Counted from the stretch's first letter, positions 1 to 7,934 are shown. The stretch is DNA of 64,000 bases from Bryobacterales bacterium (GCA_020847975.1 JADLBD010000213.1:108787-172786), one strand, 5' to 3'. Numbers and translations are program-made. The notes: generated by a model from the letters alone, not told the origin.

Positions 1-1178
1 GCAATCAGCCGGCCCTCCTGCTTGCCGGTCTCGATGTAGCCGAGAATCGTAGCGCGCGCCCGTTCGTTGATCACAGGCCCCATATCGTAGCCGAACTCTT
101 CGGCGGGGCCCACCTTCAATTGCGCAACGCGAGCCTTCAGTTTTTCAAGAAACGCATCGTAGAGTGATTCATCGACAATGGCCCGCGAACAGGCGGAACA
201 CTTCTGCCCCTGGTATCCGTAGGCGGAGGCCACCACCCCGCCCACGGCTTCGTCCAGGTTCGCCTCGCTATCCACGATGATGGCGTCCTTGCCGCCCATC
301 TCCGCAATCACGCGCTTGATCCAGATCTGCCCTTTCTGCGGGCGCGCCGCGAGTTCGTTGATATGCAGCCCCACGTCCCGCGAACCGGTGAACGAAATGA
401 AGCGAGTCTTGGGATGGCTCACCAGCGCATCGCCCACCGTCGCCCCGCTACCCGTAAAGAAGGCGGCCGACCGGGCGGGAAAACCCGCATCCAGCAGCAG
501 TTGCGCGAACTTCGCGGCTATCGTCGGCGTATCGCTCGATGGTTTGATGATCACCGTGTTGCCCGCCACCAGCGCTGCGGTGGTCATGCCCGCCAGAATG
601 GCCAGCGGAAAATTCCACGGTGGAATAATCACGCCGGCGCCCAGCGGAAGGTACACCAGTTCGTCCCTCTCGCCGGGTAGCTGCAACAACGGATCAGGAT
701 GCGCGAACCGCGCCATCTGCCGGGCGTAGTATTCGCAGAAGTCGATGGCTTCGGAAGTGTCCGCCTCCGCCTCCACCCAGTTCTTGCCCGCCTCGAGAAT
801 CAGCCACGCATTGAATTCGGATTTCCGGCTCCGCAATAGAGCCGCGGCATTGCGCAGCATCTCGATGCGTGTGGATGCCGGTGTGCGGCTCCACTCCCCA
901 AAATATGCGTGCGTGCTCTCCACGGCCTCGCGCGCCTGCTCGACGGAGCCCTTCTGATGAATCCCCACCACTTCAGTGGGCTTCGACGGGTTGAACGACA
1001 AGAATGTCCCCTCGCCTTTCAACGCGCGCCCGGCGATGAGCAGATCATACTCCCGCCCCAGTTCCGCGCGCACTTTGGCAAGCGCCTCGTCCATCGTGCG
1101 GCGGTTCTCGCTCTGATTGAAATCCCGGTACGGCTCGTTCCGGAAAGGAGCGAGCCCGGTCAACTCCGCGGTTGCCAT
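1..1178 (-). CDS. pruA: L-glutamate gamma-semialdehyde dehydrogenase (1-pyrroline-5-carboxylate dehydrogenase), 3' part outside window
   Basis: Oxidises glutamate-gamma-semialdehyde to glutamate with NAD+, the second step of proline catabolism, in the cytoplasm. About 392 N-terminal residues are visible, starting MATAELTGLAPFRNEP; the reading frame runs off the left edge, so roughly the last quarter is missing. The N-terminus, with an FRNEPYRDF-type segment ahead of the aldehyde dehydrogenase domain, matches the Bacillus RocA/PruA type rather than generic aldehyde dehydrogenases. Visible motifs are the PWNFPLAI cofactor loop, the catalytic general-base glutamate in AEMGGKDA (about E293) and the nucleophilic cysteine in GQKCSACSR (about C327), the 34-residue spacing expected of the family. 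It is stand-alone, with no proline dehydrogenase domain in the visible part; putA/prodh is not in the window. The family call is secure; PruA rather than another ALDH rests on the N-terminus. Confidence 0.88.
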   Translation of the reverse strand, partial: MATAELTGLAPFRNEPYRDFNQSENRRTMDEALAKVRAELGREYDLLIAGRALKGEGTFLSFNPSKPTEVVGIHQKGSVEQAREAVESTHAYFGEWSRTPASTRIEMLRNAAALLRSRKSEFNAWLILEAGKNWVEAEADTSEAIDFCEYYARQMARFAHPDPLLQLPGERDELVYLPLGAGVIIPPWNFPLAILAGMTTAALVAGNTVIIKPSSDTPTIAAKFAQLLLDAGFPARSAAFFTGSGATVGDALVSHPKTRFISFTGSRDVGLHINELAARPQKGQIWIKRVIAEMGGKDAIIVDSEANLDEAVGGVVASAYGYQGQKCSACSRAIVDESLYDAFLEKLKARVAQLKVGPAEEFGYDMGPVINERARATILGYIETGKQEGRLI

Positions 1179-1190
1179 CGCTTCAGGCCT

Positions 1191-1454
1191 CTAGCCCTGC
1201 ACCAGTTTCCGGCCGCTTTCAAACAGTTCCGAGGCGTCGTCCGCCATCTTGCGGCCGCGTTCATAAATCTCCTTGCCTTTCTCCACCAGGTCCCGGCCGG
1301 AATCGGCCAGACGATCCTTCCCGCGATTGGCCGACTCGCCGATCCTGCGGCGCGTCTCCTCCCCTGACGCCGGCGCATACAGCAAAGCAATGGCGGCTCC
1401 AATGGCGGCGCCCGCGAAAAACCAAGCCAGTTTTCCCGTATTGTCTTCGGACAT
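1191..1454 (-). CDS. YtxH-like small membrane-associated protein
   Basis: An 87-residue protein with one N-terminal hydrophobic segment (about residues 9-26, AWFFAGAAIGAAIALLYAP) followed directly by the APxSGEETRRRI signature of the YtxH family, then a charged, helical tail rich in Lys, Arg, Asp and Glu. Members are small stress-associated proteins of unknown biochemical role, anchored in the inner membrane by the N-terminal helix with the tail in the cytoplasm. It lies 12 nt upstream of pruA on the same strand, so the two may be co-transcribed, although no functional link is known. The family assignment is good; function is unknown. Confidence 0.8.
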   Translation of the reverse strand: MSEDNTGKLAWFFAGAAIGAAIALLYAPASGEETRRRIGESANRGKDRLADSGRDLVEKGKEIYERGRKMADDASELFESGRKLVQG

Positions 1455-1519
1455 CGTGTTCTGTTTCTCCTCCTACGATTATTCTATCGGTTGCCATCCA
1501 GGTGCGCTATGTTGAATGC

Positions 1520-1855
1520 ATGGCAGATACACCGGAAGTCCCCATGGACAACGAACAGTTGGAAAATGAAGTGACAGTGGATCCTTCCCATGAACTGGAT
1601 CTGGAGACGGTCTATTCCTCCATCGGCGCGGAAGCGGAAATGGAGGCGCTGGCCATCCAGAGCGTGCTCGAGGCGAACGGCATCCCGACGGTGCTCGAGG
1701 GGTCATCCACTCTGCCGAATCTTCCGTTTTCCGTGAAGGTTCCGCGGGAGCATATCGAGACAGCCTTGCAGCGGATCAGGGAAGCGCAGGCGGCCGGTCC
1801 CTCCGCGGCCGAAGAGGCGGAACTGGCAGGCGAGAGTCAACAACCGGCGAATTGA
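1520..1855 (+). CDS. DUF2007-type putative signal-transducing protein
   Basis: A 111-residue protein starting MADTPEVPMDNEQ. Residues about 30-90 (VYSSIGAEAEMEALAIQSVLE and the following strand) form the compact alpha/beta fold of the DUF2007 family: a value that looks like a regulatory ACT-like domain in which a helix annotated as substituting for the active face is followed by a PFSVKVP strand. The N-terminal 28 residues and the Ala/Glu-rich C-terminal tail look disordered. An open frame continues upstream of this ATG but carries no convincing protein-like sequence, so the ATG at 1520 is preferred. No partner is evident; hisC starts 43 nt downstream on the same strand. The function of this family is not established. 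Confidence 0.7.
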   Translation: MADTPEVPMDNEQLENEVTVDPSHELDLETVYSSIGAEAEMEALAIQSVLEANGIPTVLEGSSTLPNLPFSVKVPREHIETALQRIREAQAAGPSAAEEAELAGESQQPAN

Positions 1856-1866
1856 GGTATCCTGAA

Positions 1867-1895
1867 GGAAGACACCACTGGAAAGTGGGGCTTCC
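1867..1895 (+). promoter_or_regulatory. Nested hairpin just upstream of the hisC-like start codon
   Basis: GGAAG (1867-1871) pairs with CTTCC (1891-1895), and inside it CCACT (1875-1879) pairs with AGTGG (1884-1888) around a GGAA tetraloop. It ends 3 nt before the ATG at 1899, where a ribosome binding site would normally sit, and no Shine-Dalgarno is otherwise visible. A weak -10 (TATCCT, 1858-1863) lies just upstream, so the hairpin could form at the very 5' end of the mRNA. A regulatory role is inference. Confidence 0.35.
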
Positions 1896-1898
1896 AGA

Positions 1899-3011
1899 AT
1901 GCCGCCTCTCGTCCCGCACGCTATCGCTTCTCTTCTCCCCTACGTCCCCGGCCTTTCCGCCGCTCAAGTCAGCCGCCTCTACGGCGTCTCTGAGGTCATC
2001 AAACTCGCCTCCAACGAGAATCCTCTCGGACCATCACCGCTGGCCCTCGAGGCCATCCACCGCTCCCTCGGCAACCTCCACCTTTACCCCAGCGGCGGCC
2101 TCGAACTGCGGGAAGTCCTCTCGCGCCGCCATCGCACAAAGATCGGCAACGTCATTGCCGGGTCCGGTTCGGAGAGCATCATGTCGAACATCATCCGCAC
2201 CTTCCTGTGCGATGACGACGAGGTGCTCACTACCGAGCCTACATTCATCGGATTCCGCGTCCTGGCCATGGGCCGGGGAGTCCGCTACCGGTCAGTGCCA
2301 TGCCGCAAGAATTGGTCCACCGATCTGCCCGCGCTGGCAGACGCCATCACCGAGCACACCAAGATCATCTATCTCGCCAACCCCAACAACCCGACCGGAA
2401 CCATCTTCACCCGCGGCGAATTCGACAGATTCTACGCGCACGTGCCGGAACGGGTCCTCATCATCCTCGACGAGGCTTATTTCGAGTACGCTCAACAAAA
2501 TGCGGAGTATCCCGATTCCCTCGGCTACCGCTATGACAACGTGATCACGCTCCGCACCTTCTCGAAGGTATACGGGCTCGCCGGAATGCGCATCGGCTAC
2601 GGCTTCGCCCACGAGGACCTCATCGCGAACCTCATGAAAGTGAAACTTCCATTCGAACCCAGCACCTTGGCGCAGGCGGCAGCCATCGCGGCGATCGAGG
2701 ACGGCGAGCACCTCCGCCGCACCCTGCGGGAGAACGCCCGGTCACTCGCGCTTCTCACCAATGCCTTACCGAAGCTCGGTTTCGAGGTCGTGCCCTCAGA
2801 GGCTAACTTTGTATTGATGGCGCCCGGAGCGGCAACCGGGGCGCAGGCGATTTATCAGGAATTGCTTCGCCAGGGAATCATTATCAGAGATCTGTCAGCA
2901 TTCGGCCTCCCCGGTTGTCTGCGCGTGTCCACTGGCACGCTGGAGCAGACCGAACGCCTCATCGAAGCAATCACAGCCATCGCAGGAGTACCACATGCCA
3001 CTCTTGGCTGA
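1899..3011 (+). CDS. HisC-like pyridoxal-phosphate aminotransferase, probably aromatic/tyrosine-directed here
   Basis: A 370-residue class I/II fold-type I aminotransferase of the histidinol-phosphate aminotransferase subfamily. Signatures are SNENPLGPSP (37-46), NPNNPTG (161-167), DEAYFEY with cofactor-contacting D191 and Y194, and the Schiff-base lysine K223 in TFSKVYGLAGMRIGYG. HisC normally converts imidazole-acetol phosphate and glutamate to histidinol phosphate, but many HisC-like enzymes also use tyrosine and phenylalanine. No histidine-biosynthesis gene is nearby, whereas the next gene overlaps it by 17 nt and encodes 4-hydroxyphenylpyruvate dioxygenase, which uses the tyrosine transamination product. 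I therefore infer a role as tyrosine aminotransferase starting this operon. The fold and family are certain; substrate is inferred from context. Confidence 0.85.
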   Translation: MPPLVPHAIASLLPYVPGLSAAQVSRLYGVSEVIKLASNENPLGPSPLALEAIHRSLGNLHLYPSGGLELREVLSRRHRTKIGNVIAGSGSESIMSNIIRTFLCDDDEVLTTEPTFIGFRVLAMGRGVRYRSVPCRKNWSTDLPALADAITEHTKIIYLANPNNPTGTIFTRGEFDRFYAHVPERVLIILDEAYFEYAQQNAEYPDSLGYRYDNVITLRTFSKVYGLAGMRIGYGFAHEDLIANLMKVKLPFEPSTLAQAAAIAAIEDGEHLRRTLRENARSLALLTNALPKLGFEVVPSEANFVLMAPGAATGAQAIYQELLRQGIIIRDLSAFGLPGCLRVSTGTLEQTERLIEAITAIAGVPHATLG

Positions 3012-4119
3012 ACAGTCCGCCACGCTCCAGCAGGAGTTTCTTCCGCTACTGGGAACGGATTTCGTCGAGTTCTATGCCGGCAACGCCAGGCAGGCGGCGC
3101 ATTACTACCGCACCGCCTTCGGGATGCGTCTGGTCGCCTACCAGGGACCGGAAACCGGCATCCGCGATCGTGCCTCCTATGTTCTCGAGCAGGGCAAGAT
3201 CCGTTTTGTCATCACCACGGCCTTGCGCCCCAACCACCCCGTGGCGGACCACGTCTACCGGCACGGCGACGGGGTCCATGGCATCGCCCTCCGCGTGGCG
3301 GATGCCAAGGCTGCCTACTCCGCGGTGAAGACCCGCGGAGCCCGGATACTATCCGAACCCACGGAACTGCGGGACCAATCCGGTGTGGTGCGGATGTTCT
3401 CCATCGCCGCCTATGGCGAAACCGTACACACCTTCGTCGAGCGCGACCAGTACGAAGGGGTCTTCCTGCCCGGCTACTCTCCGCTCGGACCCGATCCGCT
3501 CAGCCGTCCAGCCGGTTTGAAACACATCGACCACATGGTGGGCAACGTCGCCAAGGGCGAGATGAACCGGTGGGCCGCGTTCTACGAGAAGGTGCTCGGG
3601 TTCCGCCTCTACCAGCACTTCGACGATCACGACATCAGCACCCCATACTCGGCGCTGATGTCCAAGGTGATGGCGAACGGCAACGGCCGGGTCAAGTTCC
3701 CCATTAACGAGCCTGCCGATGGACTGAAGAAATCCCAGATCGAGGAGTATCTCGATTTCTACCAGGGGCCCGGCGTGCAGCACATCGCCCTCGCCACCGA
3801 TGACATCATCGACACTGTTTCCCGCCTCCGCTCGCAGGGCGTCGATTTCCTCCAGATCCCCTCGGCCTACTACGAAGCCCTCTCCTCGCGAATCGGCAAG
3901 ATTGATGAACCGCTCGACCAACTGGCGCGGCTCGGCATCCTCGTGGACCGCGACGATGAAGGCTACCTCTTGCAGATCTTCACCAAGCCCGTCGAAGACC
4001 GGCCCACGCTCTTTTACGAAATCATCGAGCGCAAAGGGAGCCAGGGTTTCGGCAAGGGCAACTTCCAGGCATTGTTTGTCGCCCTCGAAGCCGAGCAGGC
4101 CCGGCGCGGAAACCTCTGA
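2995..4119 (+). CDS. hppD: 4-hydroxyphenylpyruvate dioxygenase
   Basis: Converts 4-hydroxyphenylpyruvate and O2 to homogentisate and CO2 in tyrosine degradation; cytoplasmic, Fe(II)-dependent. It has 374 residues and two vicinal-oxygen-chelate halves (about 20-150 and 175-350). The iron triad is visible: H180 (KHIDHMVGN), H263 (GVQHIAL) and E342 (LFYEIIERKG). The C-terminal GFGKGNFQALF segment is the helix that closes the active site in this family. Length is normal. The start overlaps the preceding aminotransferase gene by 17 nt and the stop is 6 nt before the fumarylacetoacetase-like gene, so the three are probably one operon with translational coupling. Confidence 0.95.
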   Translation: MPLLAEQSATLQQEFLPLLGTDFVEFYAGNARQAAHYYRTAFGMRLVAYQGPETGIRDRASYVLEQGKIRFVITTALRPNHPVADHVYRHGDGVHGIALRVADAKAAYSAVKTRGARILSEPTELRDQSGVVRMFSIAAYGETVHTFVERDQYEGVFLPGYSPLGPDPLSRPAGLKHIDHMVGNVAKGEMNRWAAFYEKVLGFRLYQHFDDHDISTPYSALMSKVMANGNGRVKFPINEPADGLKKSQIEEYLDFYQGPGVQHIALATDDIIDTVSRLRSQGVDFLQIPSAYYEALSSRIGKIDEPLDQLARLGILVDRDDEGYLLQIFTKPVEDRPTLFYEIIERKGSQGFGKGNFQALFVALEAEQARRGNL

Positions 4120-4125
4120 CACGCC

Positions 4126-5127
4126 GTGAAGCTCTGTACCTTCGAGGTCGAAACGCCCATAGGCCGCCTCCGCCGCACCGGAGTCGTGGACGCGCGCGGT
4201 ATCGTGGACGTGAACTTCGCGTGCGCCTGGCGCCTGTCCGAGGAGAGCGAGCCGCGGCCGTACCGCCTGGCGGAGGTTCTCGCTCCGGACAACATGCGGG
4301 AGTTTCTGGAAGGATGGACCACCTCTCTCGAGCAAACCCGCCGGACTCTTGCCTGCCCACTGCCGAAAACCGGCTTGCGCGGCGAGCGGATTCTCTATGA
4401 TCCAGTGGAAGTAAGGCTGCGCGCGCCCGTTCCTCATCCCGCCTCCCTGCGTGACTTCTTCGCATTCGAGCAGCACGTGAAGGCCGGCTTTGCGCGCCGT
4501 GGAGAGCCGATGCCTCCGGAATGGTACGAGATTCCCGTGTATTACAAGAGCGGCCATCAGAACATCCTCGGGCCAGGTGAGGACGTGAAGTGGCCGTCAT
4601 TTACTGAGCGCTTCGACTTCGAGTTGGAACTCGCGGCGGTGATCGGGGTGGCAGGACGCGATGTGCCGGCCGAGGCCGCGCGGGCGCACATCGCGGGCTT
4701 CCTGGTGATGAACGACTTCAGCGCCCGCGACATTCAGCGCAAGGAGATGAAAGTCCGCCTCGGTCCCGCCAAGGGAAAGGACTGGGCCACGGCCCTTGGT
4801 CCCGTTCTGGTTACCCTCGACGAAATCGCGGACCCCTACAACTTGCGAATGACCGCCGCCATCAATGGTGAGTTATGGTCGGACGGCAACTCGCGAGACA
4901 TGTATTGGAAGTTTGAACAGATGATCGAGTTCCTGACCCGCGATGACCGGATTCTTCCCGGTGATGTGATCGCTTCGGGAACGGTGGGAACCGGCTGCGG
5001 TTTGGAACTGGACCGCTGGCTGAAGCCGGGCGATGTGATGGAACTCGAAATCGAGAAGATAGGATTGTTGCGGAACAGGGTCATTCAAGGTCATTCGCTG
5101 GCAGTTGACAGGTCGCTGCTGGTGTAA
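4126..5127 (+). CDS. Fumarylacetoacetate hydrolase family protein (probable fumarylacetoacetase)
   Basis: A 333-residue protein with a GTG start. The FAH catalytic core is complete: D110 (LRDFFAFEQH), E166 and E168 (FDFELELAAV) and D197 (MNDFSARDIQ) match the four metal-coordinating acidic residues of fumarylacetoacetases, and K218 (GKDWATALGP) matches the catalytic lysine region. The C-terminal GTVGTGCGLELDRWLKPGD segment is also typical. Fumarylacetoacetase hydrolyses fumarylacetoacetate to fumarate and acetoacetate, the last step of tyrosine degradation, which fits its position 6 nt after hppD. Homogentisate dioxygenase and maleylacetoacetate isomerase are absent from the window. Other FAH-fold enzymes act on different acylpyruvates, so the exact substrate rests on context. 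Confidence 0.85.
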   Translation: MKLCTFEVETPIGRLRRTGVVDARGIVDVNFACAWRLSEESEPRPYRLAEVLAPDNMREFLEGWTTSLEQTRRTLACPLPKTGLRGERILYDPVEVRLRAPVPHPASLRDFFAFEQHVKAGFARRGEPMPPEWYEIPVYYKSGHQNILGPGEDVKWPSFTERFDFELELAAVIGVAGRDVPAEAARAHIAGFLVMNDFSARDIQRKEMKVRLGPAKGKDWATALGPVLVTLDEIADPYNLRMTAAINGELWSDGNSRDMYWKFEQMIEFLTRDDRILPGDVIASGTVGTGCGLELDRWLKPGDVMELEIEKIGLLRNRVIQGHSLAVDRSLLV

Positions 5128-5147
5128 TACACTCCGTAATACGGAGG
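5105..5147 (+). promoter_or_regulatory. Toxin-antitoxin promoter with two overlapping palindromic operators
   Basis: A consensus -35 TTGACA (5105-5110), a 17-bp spacer and a -10 TACACT (5128-5133) lie over the end of the fumarylacetoacetase gene. Two adjacent palindromes cover the -10 and start region: GTGTAATACAC (5122-5132) and CTCCGTAATACGGAG (5132-5146). Both have the core GTAATAC, with centres 12 bp apart, and the second one includes the Shine-Dalgarno GGAGG (5143-5147). Tandem short palindromes over the promoter are the usual operator arrangement for ribbon-helix-helix antitoxins that autorepress their operon. Confidence 0.75.
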
Positions 5148-5152
5148 TTACA

Positions 5153-5413
5153 GTGGCGATACGAACTGTGAGGCTCGACCACGAAGCCGAAGCTACACTG
5201 CGGGAAATCCGCCAAGCTACGGGGTTGCCGATTTCCGCAGTGCTGAAAGAGGGGCTCCGATCCTTGAAGAAGCAGGTTCGAGACGCCTCGGCACATCGCC
5301 CCTATGACTTCTACGAGCGGCTCGATCTCGGCCCTGGTGGGTATGCGAGCGCACCCTCTACCGAGACACGGCGCGGCGTGGCTACGGCCCTTCGCAAGAA
5401 GCTGGGGAAATGA
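5153..5413 (+). CDS. Ribbon-helix-helix antitoxin (VapB-like)
   Basis: An 86-residue protein starting at GTG 5153, chosen because GGAGG lies 5 nt upstream and because an earlier in-frame start would run back over the preceding gene and the promoter. The N-terminus, AIRTVRLDHEAEATLREI followed by GLPISAVLKEGLRSL, is a short beta strand plus two helices, the ribbon-helix-helix DNA-binding fold of MetJ/Arc antitoxins. The C-terminal half (about 50-86) is Pro/Gly-rich and likely the flexible segment that wraps the toxin. It overlaps the toxin gene by 4 nt (ATGA), so the two are translationally coupled, with the usual antitoxin-first order. It probably binds the twin palindromes at 5122-5146. Confidence 0.8.
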   Translation: MAIRTVRLDHEAEATLREIRQATGLPISAVLKEGLRSLKKQVRDASAHRPYDFYERLDLGPGGYASAPSTETRRGVATALRKKLGK

Positions 5414-5823
5414 TCCTCGTCGATACAGGGCCATTGGTCGCCCTCTTCGATCCCCAGGACGAACAGCACAACCGGTGCCGCCGGGTGCTGAAGGAAATCC
5501 GTGGCGCCATTCTCACCACAACCCCCGTACTCACCGAGGCGTTTCACATGCTCGGACCGGCTAGCATCGGATCCGATCGTCTAAGGGAGTTTGTTGAAGA
5601 CGGCGGGTTGTCCGTATGGTTCCTTGATCGAGCGTGGTTAACTCGAGCCTTCGAACTCATGGAGATACACGCTGATCATCCGATGGATTTGGCGGATGCC
5701 TCGCTCGTTACCGCTGCCGAAGCACTGGGCACACGAAGGGTCTTCACCATCGATCGCAAGGACTTCGAAACGTATCGCGTACGTCGCGGGCATCGGCGCT
5801 ACCCGATGGACATCGTCTCCTGA
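5410..5823 (+). CDS. PIN-domain ribonuclease toxin (VapC-like)
   Basis: A 137-residue single PIN domain. The acidic Mg-binding residues of VapC-type endoribonucleases are present: D5 (ILVDTGPLVAL), E43 (LTEAFHML), D96 (DLADASLV) and D115 (FTIDRKDF). Toxins of this family cleave tRNA or rRNA and are held inactive by the partner antitoxin encoded 4 nt overlapping upstream. Length is typical. No disruption is seen, so the module looks functional. The specific RNA target cannot be told from sequence. Confidence 0.87.
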   Translation: MILVDTGPLVALFDPQDEQHNRCRRVLKEIRGAILTTTPVLTEAFHMLGPASIGSDRLREFVEDGGLSVWFLDRAWLTRAFELMEIHADHPMDLADASLVTAAEALGTRRVFTIDRKDFETYRVRRGHRRYPMDIVS

Positions 5824-5887
5824 TATGTCGTTCGCCGTTGGCATGCCGGACGCTACAGCACGTTTCCGGTACGTCCGCAGCGACTCT

Positions 5888-6733
5888 TCAGTGCCCCTTC
5901 TTCGGCTGGCTCTTAGCAGCCTCCTCAGGCTTGGCGGCGTGAGCACCCTCTCCGTGTTTCTCCTTCGCCTTGCCGCGCGCGTCTTCCTCGTTCGCGCTTC
6001 CGGGCGGTGGGGTCAGATACTGCACGATGACCGAGATGCGGCGGTTCGAGGCGTTGGTCGGCTCATTCTTCGAGCGCAGCTTTTGATCCGCGAAGCCACG
6101 CACCTGTCCCACCTGGTCCTGACGTAGCCCGTTGGTCATCATAATGCGCCGCGCGGCGTTGGCCCGGTCCGACGAAAGCTCCCAATTCGAATAGCCGCTC
6201 TCGCCGTTGGAGAACGGCTTGGAATCCGTGTGACCCTCGATATACAGGTGGTTAGGCAGCTTGCCCAACTCCGAAGCGAGTTTGGCAATCAGCTCCTCGC
6301 CGATTTCGCTCGGCTTGGCGTTGCCGCTCTGGAAGAACACGCCCTTCTCCGTCTCGAGCAGTTCAATGCGCAGCCCCTCGCCGGTTACGGTGATCTGGAT
6401 GTTCTTGCTGAACTTCTGGAAATCCGGCGTCTGCTTGAGGGCCGCCTCCAGCTTCTCCTTCAGGTTGTCCATATCATCTTTCTTCAACTGAAGACCCTCG
6501 TCGATGCCGCTCATGTTGGACCCCATCTGCTTCCCCACACCTGTAGGATCCTGGAAGTAGCCGCCCACCGCTTTCTTCACCTTCTCATCACTCGAAAGCA
6601 GCCAAAGCACAATGAACAGCGCCATCATCGCCGTAACGAAATCGGCATAAGCCACCTTCCATGCCCCGCCGTGATGCCCGCCATGCGAGACCTTCTTCTT
6701 GACAACAATGATCGGCTGATCATGCTCCGGCAT
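5888..6733 (-). CDS. motB: Flagellar motor stator protein MotB
   Basis: A 281-residue stator subunit that anchors the MotAB proton channel to peptidoglycan. A short cytoplasmic tail (MPEHDQPIIVVKKKVSHGG) leads into the single transmembrane helix with the invariant proton-carrying aspartate D31 (AYADFVTAMMALF). After a periplasmic linker comes an OmpA-like peptidoglycan-binding domain (about 130-240; LYIEGHTDSKPFS and SSDRANAARRIM are diagnostic). The C-terminal 40 residues are low-complexity and rich in Lys, Glu and Ala. It follows motA by 6 nt on the same strand. No other flagellar gene is in the window. Confidence 0.95.
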   Translation of the reverse strand: MPEHDQPIIVVKKKVSHGGHHGGAWKVAYADFVTAMMALFIVLWLLSSDEKVKKAVGGYFQDPTGVGKQMGSNMSGIDEGLQLKKDDMDNLKEKLEAALKQTPDFQKFSKNIQITVTGEGLRIELLETEKGVFFQSGNAKPSEIGEELIAKLASELGKLPNHLYIEGHTDSKPFSNGESGYSNWELSSDRANAARRIMMTNGLRQDQVGQVRGFADQKLRSKNEPTNASNRRISVIVQYLTPPPGSANEEDARGKAKEKHGEGAHAAKPEEAAKSQPKKGH

Positions 6734-6739
6734 CGCTGC

Positions 6740-7597
6740 TTAGCTCCCCCCGCCTTTGCAGGTCTTTTCCATTTCCTTGAATGAGGGACGAACGTCATGG
6801 GGAATGGCGCGCCGGGCGAATTCGGTAGCGATGAGCGGAGGGCATCCCTTGGCGAAGGCGATCAGCCCCACGCGAAGAGTGTGATAGTAGCTCCCCTCGT
6901 CGTCGTTGATCTTGGACATGTTCGAAGCCAGCGGGCCGAAGAATCCATAGCACATGAGAATGCCAAGGAAGGTTCCCACCAGCGCCGCGGCCACCTTGTG
7001 GCCGATCTCCTCGGGCGGGCCTCCAATAGCCCCCATGGTGATGACAACGCCCAATACGGCGGCCACGATTCCGAGGCCCGGAAGGGAATCCGCCATCGTA
7101 CTCAGCGCCCCTACCGGCGCGCTCGCCTGATGATGATGCACTTCCATGTCGAGCTCCATCATTTCGTTCAGGTCATGCGTGGCCACGCCCCCCGTAATCA
7201 GCACCCGCAGCGTATCGCAAAAGAAGTACAGCGCATGGTGATCTTTCACGAACTTCGGAAACTTGCCGAACAACTGGCTCTTGTCCGGCTCCTCCACATC
7301 CGGCTCGAGCTTCGCCAGGCTGTTCTTGCGCGCATACGAGAAAACTTCATTCAGCATCTTCAGCGTTTCCAGGTAAAAGGCCTTATTGCACCGGCTGCCT
7401 TTCGTCACCCCGATCATGCCTTTGAAAATACCGATGACCGTGGGAAGCGGATTGGCGATCAGAAGCGTGCCAACCGCCGCCCCTCCGATGATGACAAGCT
7501 CCGCAGGCTGTACCAGCACCTGCAGGTTTCCGTGCTCCATGAGATAGCCGCCTATGATGGCGCCTATCACAACAAGAATTCCGATGATCGCAAACAT
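6740..7597 (-). CDS. motA: Flagellar motor stator protein MotA
   Basis: A 285-residue, four-helix inner-membrane protein; with MotB it forms the ion channel that drives flagellar rotation. Two N-terminal membrane segments (FAIIGILVVIGAIIGGYLM and LVIIGGAAVGTLLIANP) are followed by a long cytoplasmic loop and two more membrane segments (about 155-180 and 190-215). The GIVAAVLGVVITMGAIGGPPEEIG stretch, containing the conserved prolines needed for torque, is of the MotA rather than the ExbB/TolQ type, as is the pairing with MotB. It is the first gene of the motAB unit and starts about 95 bp from the repeat region 7693-7875. Confidence 0.95.
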   Translation of the reverse strand: MFAIIGILVVIGAIIGGYLMEHGNLQVLVQPAELVIIGGAAVGTLLIANPLPTVIGIFKGMIGVTKGSRCNKAFYLETLKMLNEVFSYARKNSLAKLEPDVEEPDKSQLFGKFPKFVKDHHALYFFCDTLRVLITGGVATHDLNEMMELDMEVHHHQASAPVGALSTMADSLPGLGIVAAVLGVVITMGAIGGPPEEIGHKVAAALVGTFLGILMCYGFFGPLASNMSKINDDEGSYYHTLRVGLIAFAKGCPPLIATEFARRAIPHDVRPSFKEMEKTCKGGGS

Positions 7598-7692
7598 GTT
7601 GTTTCGACGTGACAGTCACTTCCGTGAGCTAGTGAATTCGATCTACCACCCAATATGCTCATCGGTAGGCGCATGCCGGATGTTAGCCCTAT

Positions 7693-7782
7693 AAGCGCAA
7701 AGGGCACGTCCCGCGCCACCAAAGTACGAGGAACACCGCGATGATTCGCGGCGCGGGCGGGCTCCGTTTTACGCGTGTTCCT
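7693..7782. repeat. 90-bp dispersed palindromic repeat, copy 1
   Basis: First of five near-identical 90-bp units in this window (others at 7786, 56404, 61117 and 61210). Reading the plus strand, it begins AAGCGCAAAGGGC and ends GTGTTCCT. Inside are a hairpin CCGCGA-TGAT-TCGCGG, a wider pair CCCGCGCC/GGCGCGGG, and a further pair AGGAACAC/GTGTTCCT that interleaves with these. This copy has ACGCG where the others have GCGCG. The minus-strand frame is open across the unit, encoding a peptide starting RNTRKTEPAR. It is separated from copy 2 by 3 bp. Confidence 0.9.
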
Positions 7783-7785
7783 CAA

Positions 7786-7875
7786 AAGCGCAAAGGGCAC
7801 GTCCCGCGCCACCAAAGTACGAGGAACACCGCGATGATTCGCGGCGCGGGCGGGCTCCGTTTTGCGCGTGTTCCT
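7786..7875. repeat. 90-bp dispersed palindromic repeat, copy 2
   Basis: Second unit of a direct tandem pair, at a 93-bp period with copy 1 and differing from it by one base near the 3' end (TTTTGCGC instead of TTTTACGC), which restores the terminal GCGCAAA/TTTGCGC pairing. Both copies lie between motA and the TonB receptor gene. After the unit comes TAGAAG, which also follows other copies in the window. Confidence 0.9.
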
Positions 7876-7901
7876 TAGAAGTGGCTGGGGATTCAGGATG
7901 T

Positions 7902-7934
7902 CCCCATCCTTTGAGCGCCGCTCAAAGGATGGGG
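7902..7934 (-). terminator. Strong hairpin, probable terminator of the TonB-receptor gene
   Basis: A perfect 15-bp stem: CCCCATCCTTTGAGC (7902-7916) and GCTCAAAGGATGGGG (7920-7934) around a 3-nt GCC loop. It lies 13 nt beyond the stop of the receptor gene on the minus strand. There is no clear T-run, so it may act with other factors or simply protect the mRNA 3' end. Confidence 0.6.

Noticed and set aside
1899..3011. Histidine biosynthesis locus
   Set aside because: Only hisC-like gene is present; neighbours are tyrosine-degradation genes.
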